A stretch of DNA of 58,754 nt from Hyphomicrobiaceae bacterium (GTDB lineage: Bacteria > Pseudomonadota > Alphaproteobacteria > Rhizobiales > Hyphomicrobiaceae). A program made the position numbers and the translations under genes. Below the pieces are notes generated by a model that worked only from the letters and a program-made list of their open reading frames with translations, searched no databases and was not told where the DNA came from. Each line of letters opens with the position of its first letter. Within the stretch, counting starts at the first letter, position 1. Where the stretch lies: assembly GCA_008933705.1 (NCBI GenBank), contig WBUN01000031.1:1-58754 (forward strand), written 5' to 3'. Of this stretch, positions 38,016-47,986 are shown piece by piece.

Positions 38016-40709
38016 TCAGGCGGCACTCGCCAGGTTGCGCAGGACGAACGGAAGGATACCGCCGTTGCGGTAGTAGCTGAACTCCTCCTCCGTATCGATG
38101 CGGCAGAGCAGCTCCACGTTCTGGGCCTTTCCGTCCGGAAACCTGATCTCGGCAACAAGCTTCTGGCGCGGCTTCAGAGAAGCCAAGCCCTTGATGGTGA
38201 CGGTCTCCTTGCCGGTGAGACCGAGCGCCGTCCAGGACTGGCCGCTTTCGAACACCAGCGGCAGGACGCCCATGCCGACCAGGTTCGAGCGATGGATGCG
38301 CTCGAAGGACTGGGCGATCACGGCGCGGATGCCGAGCAGGCGCGTTCCTTTGGCTGCCCAATCGCGGCTGGAGCCGGTGCCGTACTCCTTGCCGGCGAAG
38401 ACCACGAGGGGGACGCCCTCGGTCTTGTAGCGCATCGCCGCGTCGTAGATCGACATGGCATCGCCCGAAGGATAGTGGATGGTGTTTCCACCCTCCTTGC
38501 CGCCCAGCATCATGTTCTTGATGCGCACGTTGGCAAACGTGCCGCGCATCATCACGTCATGATTGCCGCGGCGCGAGCCGTACGAGTTGAAATCGGCCGG
38601 GCGCACCTGGTGCTCGATCAGGTAGACGCCTGCCGGCCCGTCCTTCTTGATGGAGCCGGCGGGAGAAATGTGGTCTGTGGTGATGCTGTCGAGAAACAGT
38701 CCGAGAATGCGCGCGTCGGCGACGTCGCCGACCGGCGCAGGCGCAGGCTCCAGGCCCTCGAAGTAGGGTGGGTTCTGCACATAGGTGGATCCGGAGTTCC
38801 ACCGGTAGGTGAGCGTGGGCTTGGCCTTGCCCATCGCCTGCCACTTCTCGTCGCCGGCAAACACGTCCTTGTAGCGCCTATCGAACATGTCGGGCGTCAC
38901 GCACGTGCGGATCAACTCGGCCACCTCGGCCGACGTCGGCCAGATGTCCTTGAGGTAGACCGGCTGGCCGTCCGACCCCATGCCGAGCGGCTCGGAGGTG
39001 AGATCGCGATTGAGGGTTCCAGCGAGCGCATAGGCGACGACGAGCGGCGGCGAGGCCAGATAGTTGGCCTTCACGTCGGCATTGACGCGGCCCTCGAAGT
39101 TGCGGTTGCCGGACAATACCGCGGCGGCGACGAGATCGGCCTCGCGCACGGCGGCGGCGATGTTGTCGGGCAGCGGGCCCGAGTTGCCGATGCATGTGGT
39201 GCAGCCGTAGCCGGTCAGGTTGAAGCCGAGCGCGTCGAGGTCCTCCTGCAGGTTGGCCTTGGCGAGATAGTCGGTGACCACCTGCGATCCGGGCGCCAGC
39301 GAGGTCTTCACCCACGGCTTGGTCTTCAGGCCCTTCTTGCGGGCGTTGCGGGCGACAAGACCGGCGGCAACCAGCACCGACGGGTTGGATGTGTTGGTGC
39401 AGGAGGTGATGGCGGCGATGACGACGTCGCCGTGACGGAGGTCGTAGTCGGTGTCTTGCACCTTGGCGCGGCGGGCCGGGTCGGCGCCTTTGACGATGTC
39501 GGGCAGGGCCTTGGCGAACTCTGATTTGACCGCGGTCAGCGCCACGCGGTCCTGCGGCCGCTTCGGGCCGGCCATGGACGGCTCCACGGTGGAAAGATCG
39601 AGCTCCAGCATGTCGGTGAAGACGGGTTGCACCCCCCGCTCGCGCCACAGACCCTGCGCCCTGCAGTAGGCCTCCACGAGCGCCACGCGGTCGGCCTGGC
39701 GCCCGGTGGCTTTCAGATACTTGATGGTGTCGCCATCGATGGGGAAGAAGCCGCAGGTTGCGCCGTACTCGGGTGCCATGTTGGCAATCGTCGCGCGGTC
39801 TTCGACGGAAAGATTATCGAGGCCGTCGCCGAAGTACTCCACGAACTTCTCGACCACGCCGCGCTTGCGCAGCATCTGCGTGCAGGTGAGCACCAGGTCG
39901 GTGGCCGTGACGCCTTCCTTGAGCTTGCCCTTGAAGCCGAAGCCGATGACCTCGGGAATCACCATGGCCACCGGCTGGCCGAGCATGGCGGCCTCCGCCT
40001 CGATGCCGCCGACGCCCCAGCCGAGCACGCCGAGCGCGTTCACCATCGTCGTGTGGCTGTCCGTGCCGACGCAGGTGTCGGGGAAGGCCTGCGTCACCTT
40101 GCCGACATCCTTGGTCCACACCGACTGGGCCAGGTATTCGAGGTTGACCTGATGGCAGATGCCGGTTCCCGGCGGCACGACGCGGAAGTTGTTGAAGGCG
40201 CCGGCGCCCCAGCGCAGGAACTCGTAGCGCTCGCGGTTGCGCTCGTACTCGAGCTCGACGTTGCGCTTGAAGGCCTCGGGCGAGCCGAAAAAGTCGACCA
40301 TAACCGAATGGTCGATGACGAGGTCGACGGGCACGAGCGGATTGATCTTGGCCGGGTCGCCGCCGAGACCCTTCATGGCGTCGCGCATGGCAGCGAGATC
40401 GACGACGGCAGGCACGCCGGTGAAGTCTTGCATCAGCACGCGGGCGGGCCGGTAGGCGATCTCGACGGTGGAGGTCCTGGTCTTCAGCCACTCGAGCACC
40501 GCCTTGATGTCGGCGGCCTTGACCGACCGGCCGTCCTCGAAGCGCAGCAGGTTCTCGACCAAGACTTTGAGTGAGAACGGCAGCTTGGAGAGGCCGGCCA
40601 GCCCGTTCTGCTCGGCATCAGGCAGGGAGAAGTACTCATAGGTCTTGGATCCGACCTTCAAGGTCTTCTTGCACTTGAAGCTGTCGAGGGACATGGGGGC
40701 GGGGCTCAT
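38016..40709 (-). CDS. acnA: Aconitate hydratase A
   Basis: An 897-residue monomeric aconitase of the AcnA/IRP type that interconverts citrate and isocitrate. The three cluster-ligating cysteines lie in ITSCTNTSNPSVLVAAG and TGYGCTTCIGNSGPLPD. The C-terminal swivel domain has FNSYGSRRGNHDVMMRGTFAN and the substrate-binding FAGKEYGTGSSRDWAAKG. The start at 40709 (MSPAPMSLDSF) has AGGAGAT eight bases upstream. It is divergent from ccmA with 116 bp between, and is followed by the DUF1223 gene. Confidence 0.96.
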   Translation of the reverse strand: MSPAPMSLDSFKCKKTLKVGSKTYEYFSLPDAEQNGLAGLSKLPFSLKVLVENLLRFEDGRSVKAADIKAVLEWLKTRTSTVEIAYRPARVLMQDFTGVPAVVDLAAMRDAMKGLGGDPAKINPLVPVDLVIDHSVMVDFFGSPEAFKRNVELEYERNRERYEFLRWGAGAFNNFRVVPPGTGICHQVNLEYLAQSVWTKDVGKVTQAFPDTCVGTDSHTTMVNALGVLGWGVGGIEAEAAMLGQPVAMVIPEVIGFGFKGKLKEGVTATDLVLTCTQMLRKRGVVEKFVEYFGDGLDNLSVEDRATIANMAPEYGATCGFFPIDGDTIKYLKATGRQADRVALVEAYCRAQGLWRERGVQPVFTDMLELDLSTVEPSMAGPKRPQDRVALTAVKSEFAKALPDIVKGADPARRAKVQDTDYDLRHGDVVIAAITSCTNTSNPSVLVAAGLVARNARKKGLKTKPWVKTSLAPGSQVVTDYLAKANLQEDLDALGFNLTGYGCTTCIGNSGPLPDNIAAAVREADLVAAAVLSGNRNFEGRVNADVKANYLASPPLVVAYALAGTLNRDLTSEPLGMGSDGQPVYLKDIWPTSAEVAELIRTCVTPDMFDRRYKDVFAGDEKWQAMGKAKPTLTYRWNSGSTYVQNPPYFEGLEPAPAPVGDVADARILGLFLDSITTDHISPAGSIKKDGPAGVYLIEHQVRPADFNSYGSRRGNHDVMMRGTFANVRIKNMMLGGKEGGNTIHYPSGDAMSIYDAAMRYKTEGVPLVVFAGKEYGTGSSRDWAAKGTRLLGIRAVIAQSFERIHRSNLVGMGVLPLVFESGQSWTALGLTGKETVTIKGLASLKPRQKLVAEIRFPDGKAQNVELLCRIDTEEEFSYYRNGGILPFVLRNLASAA

Positions 40710-40825
40710 GAACGGGTATCTCCTGCAAACCGTCGCGCGGCGCACAGCGTTTCGGGCTGGCCTCGAGGCAACCGGGCGCCTAATAGAGCGGTTCTAATAT
40801 GCGCTCCGGGGTCGGGGAAGCCCTC

Positions 40826-41440
40826 ATGAAGTTGATTGCCGACATGTTGTCCTCGGTGCGAGGGGGCCGTGCCGTCTTCTCCAAGCTGTCTTTCGAGGTC
40901 GCAGGGGGGGAGGCGCTGCTCCTGACCGGCCCCAACGGCTCCGGCAAAACGACTCTCATTCGCACGATCGCGGGCCTGCTGAGGCCGGCCGCCGGCCAGG
41001 TTCGGCTGGAGGGCGGACACCCGGAGCACTCGCTCGGCGAGGAATGCCACTATGTTGGGCACCTCAACGGCGTGAAATCCACTCTTTCGGTGGAGGAGAA
41101 CGCCAAGTTCTGGAATCGCTTCCTTGACGGAGCGCACGAGGCCGTCGAGACCGCGCTTGCGACATTTGGCCTGTCGGCTCTCCGGGACATACCCGCCGGC
41201 TACCTCTCCGCCGGGCAGAAGCGGCGCCTGGGTCTTGCGCGTGTGCTGCTGGCCAGGCGGCCGATCTGGCTGCTCGACGAGCCGACGGTTTCGCTCGATG
41301 AGGCATCGCAGGCCATGGTCGCCGGCGCGGTCGATGCGCACGTCGCGGCGGGAGGCATGGTGATCGCCGCAACCCACGTGCCGCTCGGGTTCGGCAAGTC
41401 GCGCGAGTTGCGGCTCGGCGGACAGGCGATGGCAGCATGA
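40826..41440 (+). CDS. ccmA: Heme exporter ATP-binding protein CcmA
   Basis: A 204-residue ABC ATPase with Walker A GPNGSGKTT, signature YLSAGQKRRLGLARVLL (SAGQ variant normal for CcmA), and Walker B PIWLLDEPTVSLD. With CcmB and CcmC it handles heme and releases it from the chaperone CcmE for cytochrome c maturation. The ATG at 40826 (MKLIADML) matches the family start better than one nine codons upstream. It overlaps ccmB by four bases. Confidence 0.94.
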   Translation: MKLIADMLSSVRGGRAVFSKLSFEVAGGEALLLTGPNGSGKTTLIRTIAGLLRPAAGQVRLEGGHPEHSLGEECHYVGHLNGVKSTLSVEENAKFWNRFLDGAHEAVETALATFGLSALRDIPAGYLSAGQKRRLGLARVLLARRPIWLLDEPTVSLDEASQAMVAGAVDAHVAAGGMVIAATHVPLGFGKSRELRLGGQAMAA

Positions 41441-42105
41441 GCGCGCTCAGCGAGGTGCTCCGCCGCGACCTGGTGCTCGCGTGGCGGGAGGGCGGGACGG
41501 TCGGGGTGGCGCTCGGCTTCTATCTGATCGTGGTGACCATGCTGCCGCTTGGGCTCGGTCCGGACTTGAAGCTGCTCTCGCGCATCGCGCCGGGCGTGCT
41601 GTGGGTGGCGCTGCTGCTGGCGGCGCTGCTGTCCCTCGGACGCCTGTTCGAGACCGACCTGGAGGACGGATCGCTGGAGGTGATGGCGACCGGCCCGGTG
41701 CCGCTGGAGGCCGTGGCCGCGGCCAAGAGCCTGGCGCATTGGCTGACCACCGGACTGCCGCTGGCCGTTCTGGCGCCGATCCTCGGGCTGCTGCTCAATC
41801 TGGAGCCGGACGCCTACGCCGTGCTGGTGGCAACCATGCTGGCGGGGACGCCGGCGATCAGCTTCATCGGCGCTATCGGGGCGGCCCTGACGGTGCGGAC
41901 GCGGCGGGGCGGGCTGCTGCTGGCGCTGCTCATGCTGCCGCTGTTCGTGCCGACCCTCATTTTCGGCATTTCGGCGATCGGCGCGGCGTTGACGTCGTCG
42001 GACGCGTTCGGGCCGTCGTTCCTGATCTTGAGCGCGATTTCCCTGGCTTCGGTGGCGCTGGCGCCCCTGGCGGCTGCTGCGGCGCTGCGCCTGCAGCTTC
42101 AATAG
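41437..42105 (+). CDS. ccmB: Heme exporter membrane protein CcmB
   Basis: A 222-residue, six-helix permease: LRRDLVLAWREGGTVGVALGFYLIVV, LEDGSLEVMATGPVPLEAVAAAK, AGTPAISFIGAIGAALTV, and RRGGLLLALLMLPLFVPTLIFG are the expected family blocks. It forms the ABC-type complex with CcmA and CcmC in the inner membrane. The start overlaps ccmA as ATGA, implying coupled translation. Confidence 0.94.
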   Translation: MSALSEVLRRDLVLAWREGGTVGVALGFYLIVVTMLPLGLGPDLKLLSRIAPGVLWVALLLAALLSLGRLFETDLEDGSLEVMATGPVPLEAVAAAKSLAHWLTTGLPLAVLAPILGLLLNLEPDAYAVLVATMLAGTPAISFIGAIGAALTVRTRRGGLLLALLMLPLFVPTLIFGISAIGAALTSSDAFGPSFLILSAISLASVALAPLAAAAALRLQLQ

Positions 42106-42155
42106 GACGCGGCCATCCGTTTGCGCTCAGGGCGTCAAAGGCCTAGATCATTCGC

Positions 42156-42911
42156 ATGCAGACGCTGACACAGAGGCTTGCCAACCCCACGCGCTTCATG
42201 GCGCTCTCGGCGCGCGTCCTGCCCTGGCTGGCGGGGCTTGCCGTCGTTCTGCTGGCAGCCGGCCTCGTGATGGCGCTCGCCTCCCCGCTCGACTACCAGC
42301 AGGGCCACGCCGCCAAGATCATGTATGTCCACGTGCCCACGGCCTGGCTCTCGATCATGGGCTACATGCTGGTGGCGGTGTCGAGCTTCGGCCTTCTGGT
42401 CTTCCGCCATCCCCTGGCCGACGTCTCGGCCAAGGCGGCCGCGCCGATCGGCGCCGCCTTCACCTTCATCTGCCTGGTGACCGGCTCGCTGTGGGGCAAG
42501 CCCATGTGGGGCGCGTTCTGGGTGTGGGACCCTCGGCTCACCTCGGTGCTGATCCTCTTCTTCCTCTATCTCGGCCTGATCTCGCTGCGCTCCTCCATCG
42601 AAGACGAGGCGCTGGCCGGCAAGCTGACCGCCGTGCTCAGCATCGTCGGCATAGTCATCGTTCCCGTCATCAAGTTCTCGGTCGACTGGAACAGCCTGCA
42701 TCAGCCCGCGAGCGTGATGCGGCTCGGCGCGCCGACCATCCACGCCTCGCTGCTGTGGCCCCTGCTGGTGATGGCAGGCGGCATGATGGCGCTGTTCGGC
42801 GCCCTGCACCTCAAGGGCATGCGCAACGAGATCCTGCGGCGGCGCGTTAAGGCGTTGCGCACGGTCGAGGTGGAGGCGAGCGCGGGCCTCGCCCGGCAAC
42901 CGGCGGAGTGA
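42156..42911 (+). CDS. ccmC: Heme transporter CcmC
   Basis: A 251-residue protein with six helices. Heme-binding features are the conserved His in KIMYVHVPTAWLSIMGY, the tryptophan-rich loop GSLWGKPMWGAFWVWDPRLTSVLILFFLYLG, and a second His in DWNSLHQPASVMRLGAPTIHASLLWPLLVM. It presents heme to CcmE on the periplasmic side. It follows ccmB by 50 bp and leads directly into ccmD. Confidence 0.95.
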   Translation: MQTLTQRLANPTRFMALSARVLPWLAGLAVVLLAAGLVMALASPLDYQQGHAAKIMYVHVPTAWLSIMGYMLVAVSSFGLLVFRHPLADVSAKAAAPIGAAFTFICLVTGSLWGKPMWGAFWVWDPRLTSVLILFFLYLGLISLRSSIEDEALAGKLTAVLSIVGIVIVPVIKFSVDWNSLHQPASVMRLGAPTIHASLLWPLLVMAGGMMALFGALHLKGMRNEILRRRVKALRTVEVEASAGLARQPAE

Positions 42912-42915
42912 AGCC

Positions 42916-43107
42916 ATGGATCTCGGTCCGCACGCGGCGTTCATCTGGGCATCGTACGGCGCCGCCGCCGCCGTGCTGGCCATCCTGGCTGCCTGGCTGG
43001 CATTTGACGGCCGCCGCCAGCAACGGCTGATCGACGAGCTGGAGGCGCGCGGCGTGCGCCGCCGATCGGAGCGCGCGCGGCCGGCGGCCGATCAGGGGAC
43101 GGGCTGA
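42916..43107 (+). CDS. ccmD: Heme exporter small subunit CcmD
   Basis: A 63-residue protein with one N-terminal transmembrane helix (HAAFIWASYGAAAAVLAILAAWLAFDGRRQQRLIDELEARGVRRR). The HAAFIWASYG opening and the QQRLIDELE cytoplasmic helix are the CcmD hallmark. It is needed for release of holo-CcmE from CcmABC. It lies 4 bp after ccmC. Confidence 0.9.
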   Translation: MDLGPHAAFIWASYGAAAAVLAILAAWLAFDGRRQQRLIDELEARGVRRRSERARPAADQGTG

Positions 43108-43113
43108 GCAGCG

Positions 43114-43710
43114 ATGCAGGATCAGCCCGTCGACAGGTCCGAGCAAGGCAGCGGGCGCATGGGCGTGCTGCTGTGGCCGCTGGTGGGCTTTGCGGTGCTC
43201 GCCCTGCTGTTCGCATTTGCCCTGCGCACGGGCGAGCCCTCGCGGCTGCCCTCGGCGCTGATCGGCAAGCAGGTGCCGGTGATGGACTTGCCGGCGCTGG
43301 AGGGCCTGACCGACGGCGCGCGGGCGATCGGCGGATTTGCCAGCAGCGATCTGGCCAAGGGGCAGGTGTCGGTGGTCAACTTCTGGGCCTCCTGGTGCGG
43401 CCCCTGCGTGCAGGAGCACCCGTTCCTGGTGGCGCTGAAGGAGAAGACCGGCGTGCCGCTGTACGGCATCAACTACAAGGACCAGGCGGCGGCGGCGCGG
43501 CGCTTCCTGGGCCGCTACGGCAATCCCTATACGGCGGTCGGGGTCGACGGCAACGGGCGCGCCGCCATCGAATGGGGCGTGTACGGCATGCCGGAGACGT
43601 TCATCGTCAACGGCGAGGGCAAGATCGTCTACAAGCACGTCGGCCCGATCACGGCCGAGGCGCTCGAGGCCAAGATCATCCCGGCCATTCGCGCTGCCGG
43701 GTCACGCTGA
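43114..43710 (+). CDS. ccmG: Thiol:disulfide interchange protein CcmG/DsbE
   Basis: A 198-residue membrane-anchored thioredoxin-like protein. A helix near residues 18-38 is followed by a periplasmic domain with active site [14 protein letters not shown], the [15 protein letters not shown] block, and a cis-Pro in [14 protein letters not shown]. It reduces apocytochrome c cysteines before heme attachment. Its last 35 bases overlap the end of nhaA on the other strand. ccmE, ccmF and ccmH are not in this window. Confidence 0.94.
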   Translation: MQDQPVDRSEQGSGRMGVLLWPLVGFAVLALLFAFALRTGEPSRLPSALIGKQVPVMDLPALEGLTDGARAIGGFASSDLAKGQVSVVNFWASWCGPCVQEHPFLVALKEKTGVPLYGINYKDQAAAARRFLGRYGNPYTAVGVDGNGRAAIEWGVYGMPETFIVNGEGKIVYKHVGPITAEALEAKIIPAIRAAGSR

Positions 43711-44881
43711 GCCGCAGCACCGCGTAGCCCGTGACGGCCGAGAGCAGCGACCCCGCAAGCACGCCGACGCGCACCTGCGCGGCCGATGCGGCATCGGCAA
43801 AGGCAAGCGTGCCGATGAACAGGCTCATGGTGAAGCCGATGCCGCCCAGGACGGCGACGCCGAAGATCTGATCCCAGCCGGCGCCCTCGGGCTTGGGTGC
43901 CAGCCCGCTCTTGATCGCAGCCAAGGTCGCCGCAAAGATGCCGGCGGTCTTGCCCAGGAAAAGGCCGGCGGCGATGCCGAGCGGCACAGGCTCCATCAGG
44001 CGTGCCAGGGACAGGCCGTGCAGCGATACGCCGGCGTTGGCGAACGCGAACAGCGGCAACACGCCGAAGGCGATCCACGGATGCAGGCTTTCCTCCAACT
44101 GCTCGAGCAGCGAGGGCTCGTCGGCGCTCTTGGCCGTGAGCGGTATCGCCAGGGCGACCACGACACCGGCGAGCGTCGCATGCACGCCCGACTTCAGCAC
44201 GCACACCCAGATGAAGACGCCGGTCAGCAGATACGGCGCCAGCCGCGTGACGCCGCGTGCATTGAGCGCCCACAGCAGCGCAATCCCCGCCCCGGCCAGG
44301 GCCAGCGAGAGCCAGGAGAGATGCTCGGTGTAGAACAGTGCGATGATGACGATGGCGCCAAGATCGTCGAGGATCGCCAGCGCCAGCAGGAACAGCTTGA
44401 GCGACGAGGGCACGCGGTTGCCGAGCAGAGCCAGCACGCCGACCGCGAAGGCGATGTCGGTCGCCGAGGGAATGGCCCAGCCGCGCAGCGTCGCCGCATT
44501 GCCGGCGTTGATGAGCGCGTAGATGAGCGCCGGAACGGCCATGCCGCCGGCCGCCGCCACCGCGGGCAGCGTCGCCTGGCCGAAGGTCGACAACTCGCCC
44601 TGCACCAGCTCGCGCTTGATCTCCAGTCCGACGAGGAAGAAGAAGATGGCCATCAGGCCGTCGTTGATCCACAGAAGCAGCGGCTTCTCGAGCGACAGCG
44701 GACCCACGCGCACACCGACCGGCGTGTCGAGGAATAGACCGTAGAGCCATGAGAGCGGCGAGTTGTCGATGAGGAGGGCCGCTGCCGCGGCCGCCAGCAG
44801 GACCAGTCCCCCCGCAGCCTCGTGATGAAAGAAGGCGAGAGCGCCCCCGAGGCGGGCGCGCACGTCGGGGACCAATGTCAT
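43676..44881 (-). CDS. nhaA: Na+/H+ antiporter NhaA
   Basis: A 401-residue antiporter with about twelve helices. The paired Asp residues of the ion site are in [19 protein letters not shown], and [15 protein letters not shown] contains the unwound-helix Thr-Asp. The segments [18 protein letters not shown]-like ([17 protein letters not shown]) and FIGTLAF are also standard. It exchanges two H+ for one Na+ to keep internal pH and Na+ in range. The start overlaps the pdxY stop by four bases, an unusual partner. Confidence 0.94.
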   Translation of the reverse strand: MTLVPDVRARLGGALAFFHHEAAGGLVLLAAAAAALLIDNSPLSWLYGLFLDTPVGVRVGPLSLEKPLLLWINDGLMAIFFFLVGLEIKRELVQGELSTFGQATLPAVAAAGGMAVPALIYALINAGNAATLRGWAIPSATDIAFAVGVLALLGNRVPSSLKLFLLALAILDDLGAIVIIALFYTEHLSWLSLALAGAGIALLWALNARGVTRLAPYLLTGVFIWVCVLKSGVHATLAGVVVALAIPLTAKSADEPSLLEQLEESLHPWIAFGVLPLFAFANAGVSLHGLSLARLMEPVPLGIAAGLFLGKTAGIFAATLAAIKSGLAPKPEGAGWDQIFGVAVLGGIGFTMSLFIGTLAFADAASAAQVRVGVLAGSLLSAVTGYAVLRLSVTRQREWPG

Positions 44882-45669
44882 GTCGGCCTCGATTGGAGCG
44901 CGGAGAGCTGCAGGACATCGCGGCCGTCGCTCGACGCCAGAACGGGACCGAGAGCTGCCAGTGCCGCATCGAACGCGTCTTCGGCAGGGAGCTGCCGCAG
45001 CAGATGGCCGAGAAGCAGGCCAGCGAACAGATCACCGGCACCGTTGGGAACGCCGGCAAACCAGGGTGTGGTGCGCCGGCTGAGAGCAGCGTCGTGCACG
45101 AGCAGGGTCGTGACCTCCTGCCGGCTGACGGCAGCGGACGTGACCGCGACCATCGACGGGCCGAGCCGGCGCGCTGCCCCCGCCGCGTCCTCGATGCTGC
45201 CGATCGGGGCGCCCGAGAGCCACCCAAGCTCGAACAGGTTGGGCGTGGCCAGCGTCGCGAGCGGCAACAGATCGTCGCGGATCGCACCGGCGGTCTCCTC
45301 GGGAATGTACAGCTTGCCGTTGTCGCCGAGTATCGGGTCGGTGCACACGATGACGGACGGGTTCGCCGCCTTGATGCGGCCGACGGCCCGGGCAGCCACG
45401 GCCACCGCGTCGGGCGACGGAAAGTAGCCGGTGAGCACGGCGTCGAGCGACGGCCAGCAACCATCGCTTTCGATCGCCTCCAGCATCGCCGCAAGCTCGC
45501 CGGCGGCGATCTGGAGCCTGTCCACCCGCCCGAGACCCGGTCGGCTGGCGAGGAGCACGGTGGGCAGCGCCCACACCTCATGACCGAGGGACTGCAGCGC
45601 CGGCACGGTGGCACAGAGGCCGACATGGCCGCGCACGACCTGGGAGGAGATTGCGAGGATGCGCGCCAT
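44878..45669 (-). CDS. pdxY: Pyridoxal kinase PdxY
   Basis: A 263-residue ribokinase-fold enzyme phosphorylating pyridoxal or related vitamers. It has [42 protein letters not shown] at the N-terminus, [28 protein letters not shown] and [13 protein letters not shown]. The anion-hole motif [19 protein letters not shown] carries the catalytic Asp. Length is somewhat below the usual 285. The ATG at 45669 is 9 bases past the stop of the upstream FAD oxidoreductase. The long open frame reaching further upstream is unrelated sequence. Confidence 0.92.
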   Translation of the reverse strand: MARILAISSQVVRGHVGLCATVPALQSLGHEVWALPTVLLASRPGLGRVDRLQIAAGELAAMLEAIESDGCWPSLDAVLTGYFPSPDAVAVAARAVGRIKAANPSVIVCTDPILGDNGKLYIPEETAGAIRDDLLPLATLATPNLFELGWLSGAPIGSIEDAAGAARRLGPSMVAVTSAAVSRQEVTTLLVHDAALSRRTTPWFAGVPNGAGDLFAGLLLGHLLRQLPAEDAFDAALAALGPVLASSDGRDVLQLSALQSRPT

Positions 45670-45677
45670 GGGTCGCC

Positions 45678-46856
45678 TCAGATGACGTTGCGCTCGAGCA
45701 AGGGCTGGCTCCCGACGATACGGCCGTAGCCGAGGCGCGTGAGGTCGATCGTCAGGAACGCACCATGCACTATCAGCTCGGCCATGGCCCGCCCGGCTGC
45801 GGCCGCCTGCTGGGCGCCATGCCCCGAGAAGCCGTTGGCGAAATAGAAATTGCCCACGTCGGGATGCGGACCGATGACCGCGTTGTGGTCGAGCGTGTTG
45901 GTGTCGTAGTAGCCGGCCCAGGCATTGACGACCTTGACGCTCTCGAAGGCCGGCACGCGCGCTGCCAGGCGCGGCCAAACCTCGGCTTCGAAATAGGCGT
46001 GATCGATGTCTGCCAGGTCGACAGCCGGCGGCTCCTTGTCTTCCGGCGGCGACAGCCCGCACAGGAAATAGCGGCCTTCGGGGCGGAACCAGACACCCGA
46101 GGGGTCGACCGCGAGCGGCGCCTGATGCAGCGCCTCGGGGGCGTTGCGACAATCGATGACGTAGACATAGCGCTTGCGCGGCTCGACCGGCAGCCGGAGC
46201 CCGGCCAACGCCGCGACCTTGCCCGCCCAAGGACCGGCGGCATTGATGAGGGCGCGGCAGGCGATGCTGTCGCCCCCGGCAAGACGAACGACTTCTGCCC
46301 GCTCGGCGCGCACATCGATGCGGTCGACCTCGCCATGCAGGAAGACGGCGCCTCTTGTCTTGGCCGCGTTGCGGAACAGTGCCGCAAGGCTCGGCGGATC
46401 GAACCAGCCCTCGCCCTCGAGGCCCAGACCCGCTGCCGCAATCCCTTCCATGCACAGCCAAGGGAATTGCCGCGCGAGCTCGGGCGGCTCGATCAGGGCG
46501 ATTTCGGCGTGCATCGACTGCTGCAGGGCGACATTCTCGGCCAGCACCGTCCGGCTCTGCGGCGAGGCCAGGACCAGGTAGCCCTGCTCGCGAAAGCCGA
46601 CGTCGGCATCCGGCCCGAAGATCGTCTTGAGGCGCCGGATGATCGCCAGCGTGAACTGCGACATGGCGATGTTTTCGCGCGTCGAGAACTGCTGACGCAG
46701 CCCTCCCGCCGAGCGTCCCGTGCTGGACTCGGCATAGCTCGGATCGCGCTCCACCACGACCATGCGGCCCCGGAATGCGGCGTCCATGCTCAGGAAATAG
46801 GCGGCTGCGCTGCCGACTATTCCGCCACCGATGATCACGACGTCTGCTTTGTCCAC
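45678..46856 (-). CDS. FAD-dependent oxidoreductase, DAO family (FOXRED1/sarcosine oxidase-like)
   Basis: A 392-residue flavoprotein. The N-terminal dinucleotide fold is DVVIIGGGIVGSAAAYFL; STGRSAGGLRQQFSTRENI resembles the FAD-adjacent loop of the DAO family. The C-terminal NAWAGYYDTNTLDHNAVIGPHPDVGNFYFANGFSGHGAQQA is the FAD-closing motif. The sequence pattern is closest to FOXRED1-like proteins, and to amino-acid or N-methyl amine oxidases. Substrate is unknown. With pdxY and nhaA it forms a tightly spaced minus-strand operon, but no functional link is evident. Confidence 0.85.
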   Translation of the reverse strand: MDKADVVIIGGGIVGSAAAYFLSMDAAFRGRMVVVERDPSYAESSTGRSAGGLRQQFSTRENIAMSQFTLAIIRRLKTIFGPDADVGFREQGYLVLASPQSRTVLAENVALQQSMHAEIALIEPPELARQFPWLCMEGIAAAGLGLEGEGWFDPPSLAALFRNAAKTRGAVFLHGEVDRIDVRAERAEVVRLAGGDSIACRALINAAGPWAGKVAALAGLRLPVEPRKRYVYVIDCRNAPEALHQAPLAVDPSGVWFRPEGRYFLCGLSPPEDKEPPAVDLADIDHAYFEAEVWPRLAARVPAFESVKVVNAWAGYYDTNTLDHNAVIGPHPDVGNFYFANGFSGHGAQQAAAAGRAMAELIVHGAFLTIDLTRLGYGRIVGSQPLLERNVI

Positions 46857-46995
46857 ACCGCACCTTGGGGGCCGCCGCCCATGTCACACGCGCGATTCTG
46901 ACCCAATGGCCCGGCCGTGCCAAGGTCGGTGTCCGTTGCGGCCGGTGCTGCGGCATTGCGTGCGCAATGGGCTCTGGCGGGCGGCGCAGCCTTTG

Positions 46996-47072
46996 CCTAG
47001 TGTCCCGATTCCGAAGTTCGCCGAAGTGTGCTGCAGGGGGTCGGGAGCGGACTTCTCGATCATCACACGAGT
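46996..47072. repeat. Copy of the short palindromic element upstream of mcl2-like gene
   Basis: GCCTAGTGTCCCGATTCCGA begins a segment matching 58528-58550 (GCCTGGTGTCCCCGATCCGA); the right end, CTTCTCGATCATCACACGAG, matches the fragment between kdpC and kdpD. The outer ends GCCTAGTGT and ACACGAG are inverted. It lies in the 245-bp divergent gap. Confidence 0.65.
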
Positions 47073-47101
47073 CTGGGCTCGATTCGAGGTGGAGGCAGGT
47101 C

Positions 47102-47986
47102 ATGCAGATTCGTCCGCGGCGCAGCGTCCTCTACATGCCGGGGTCCAACGCGCGCGCGCTGGAGAAGGCCAAGTCGCTGGCGGCCGACGCCCTCATTCTC
47201 GACCTAGAAGATGCGGTTGCTCCCGACGCCAAGGAGACCGCACGCCGGCAGGTTTGCGAGGCCGTGAGGCAGGGCGGCTACGGGCATCGCGAACTCGTCA
47301 TCCGCATCAACGCGCTGGAAACGCCGTGGGGCAAGGCTGATCTGGAGGCCGCCGCGGCGGCGGCACCCGACGCCATCCTGCTGCCGAAGCCCAATGCCGG
47401 CGCCGATATCGCGCGTGCCACCGACGCGCTGATTGCTGCGGGCGCCCCCGACAAGACGCGGCTGTGGGCGATGATCGAGACGCCGCTCGCTATTCTCAAC
47501 CTTGCCGACATCGCTGCGGCGTCGCGGTTGCCGAAGGCGCGGCTCGCCTGCTTCGTGCTCGGCACCAACGACCTCGTCAAGGAAACGCGCGCCGACCTGT
47601 CCGTGAACCGGCGGCCCGCCCTCTACTGGCTTTCCGCAGCGATCACCGCTGCGCGCGCCTACGGCCTCGATGTGCTCGACGGCGTCTACAACAACTTCAA
47701 GGATGTCGAGGGCTACCGGCGCGAATGCGTGCACGGGCGCCGGCTCGGGTTCGACGGCAAGACGCTTATCCACCCGGACCAGGTGGCAATCGCCAACGAG
47801 GTGTTCGCGCCGCCGGAAGCCGAGGTCGCGTTCGCGAAGAAGATCATGGCGGCGTTCGACCTGCCGGAGAATCGCGGCAAAGGCGTCATCACCGTCGACG
47901 GCCGCATGGTGGAGCTGCTGCACGCGGATATGGCGCGGCGCACGGTGGCGGTTGCGGATGCCATCAGGGAAAGGTCGCAAGCGTGA
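47102..47986 (+). CDS. CitE-family malyl-CoA lyase/thioesterase-like protein (Mcl2 type)
   Basis: A 294-residue HpcH/HpaI/CitE superfamily enzyme. RRSVLYMPGSNARALEKAKSL is the family start; LILDLEDAVAP holds metal-site acids, LPKPNAG and WAMIETPLAILNL the acidic Glu, and GFDGKTLIHPDQV the C-terminal block. In Rhodobacter a paralogue of this kind hydrolyses (3S)-malyl-CoA to malate in the ethylmalonyl-CoA pathway, and, as I recall, is encoded near mch and sdh genes, as here. It may instead be a malyl- or methylmalyl-CoA lyase. GAGGTGGAGG precedes the ATG at 47102; the longer frame upstream is unrelated. Confidence 0.82.
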   Translation: MQIRPRRSVLYMPGSNARALEKAKSLAADALILDLEDAVAPDAKETARRQVCEAVRQGGYGHRELVIRINALETPWGKADLEAAAAAAPDAILLPKPNAGADIARATDALIAAGAPDKTRLWAMIETPLAILNLADIAAASRLPKARLACFVLGTNDLVKETRADLSVNRRPALYWLSAAITAARAYGLDVLDGVYNNFKDVEGYRRECVHGRRLGFDGKTLIHPDQVAIANEVFAPPEAEVAFAKKIMAAFDLPENRGKGVITVDGRMVELLHADMARRTVAVADAIRERSQA

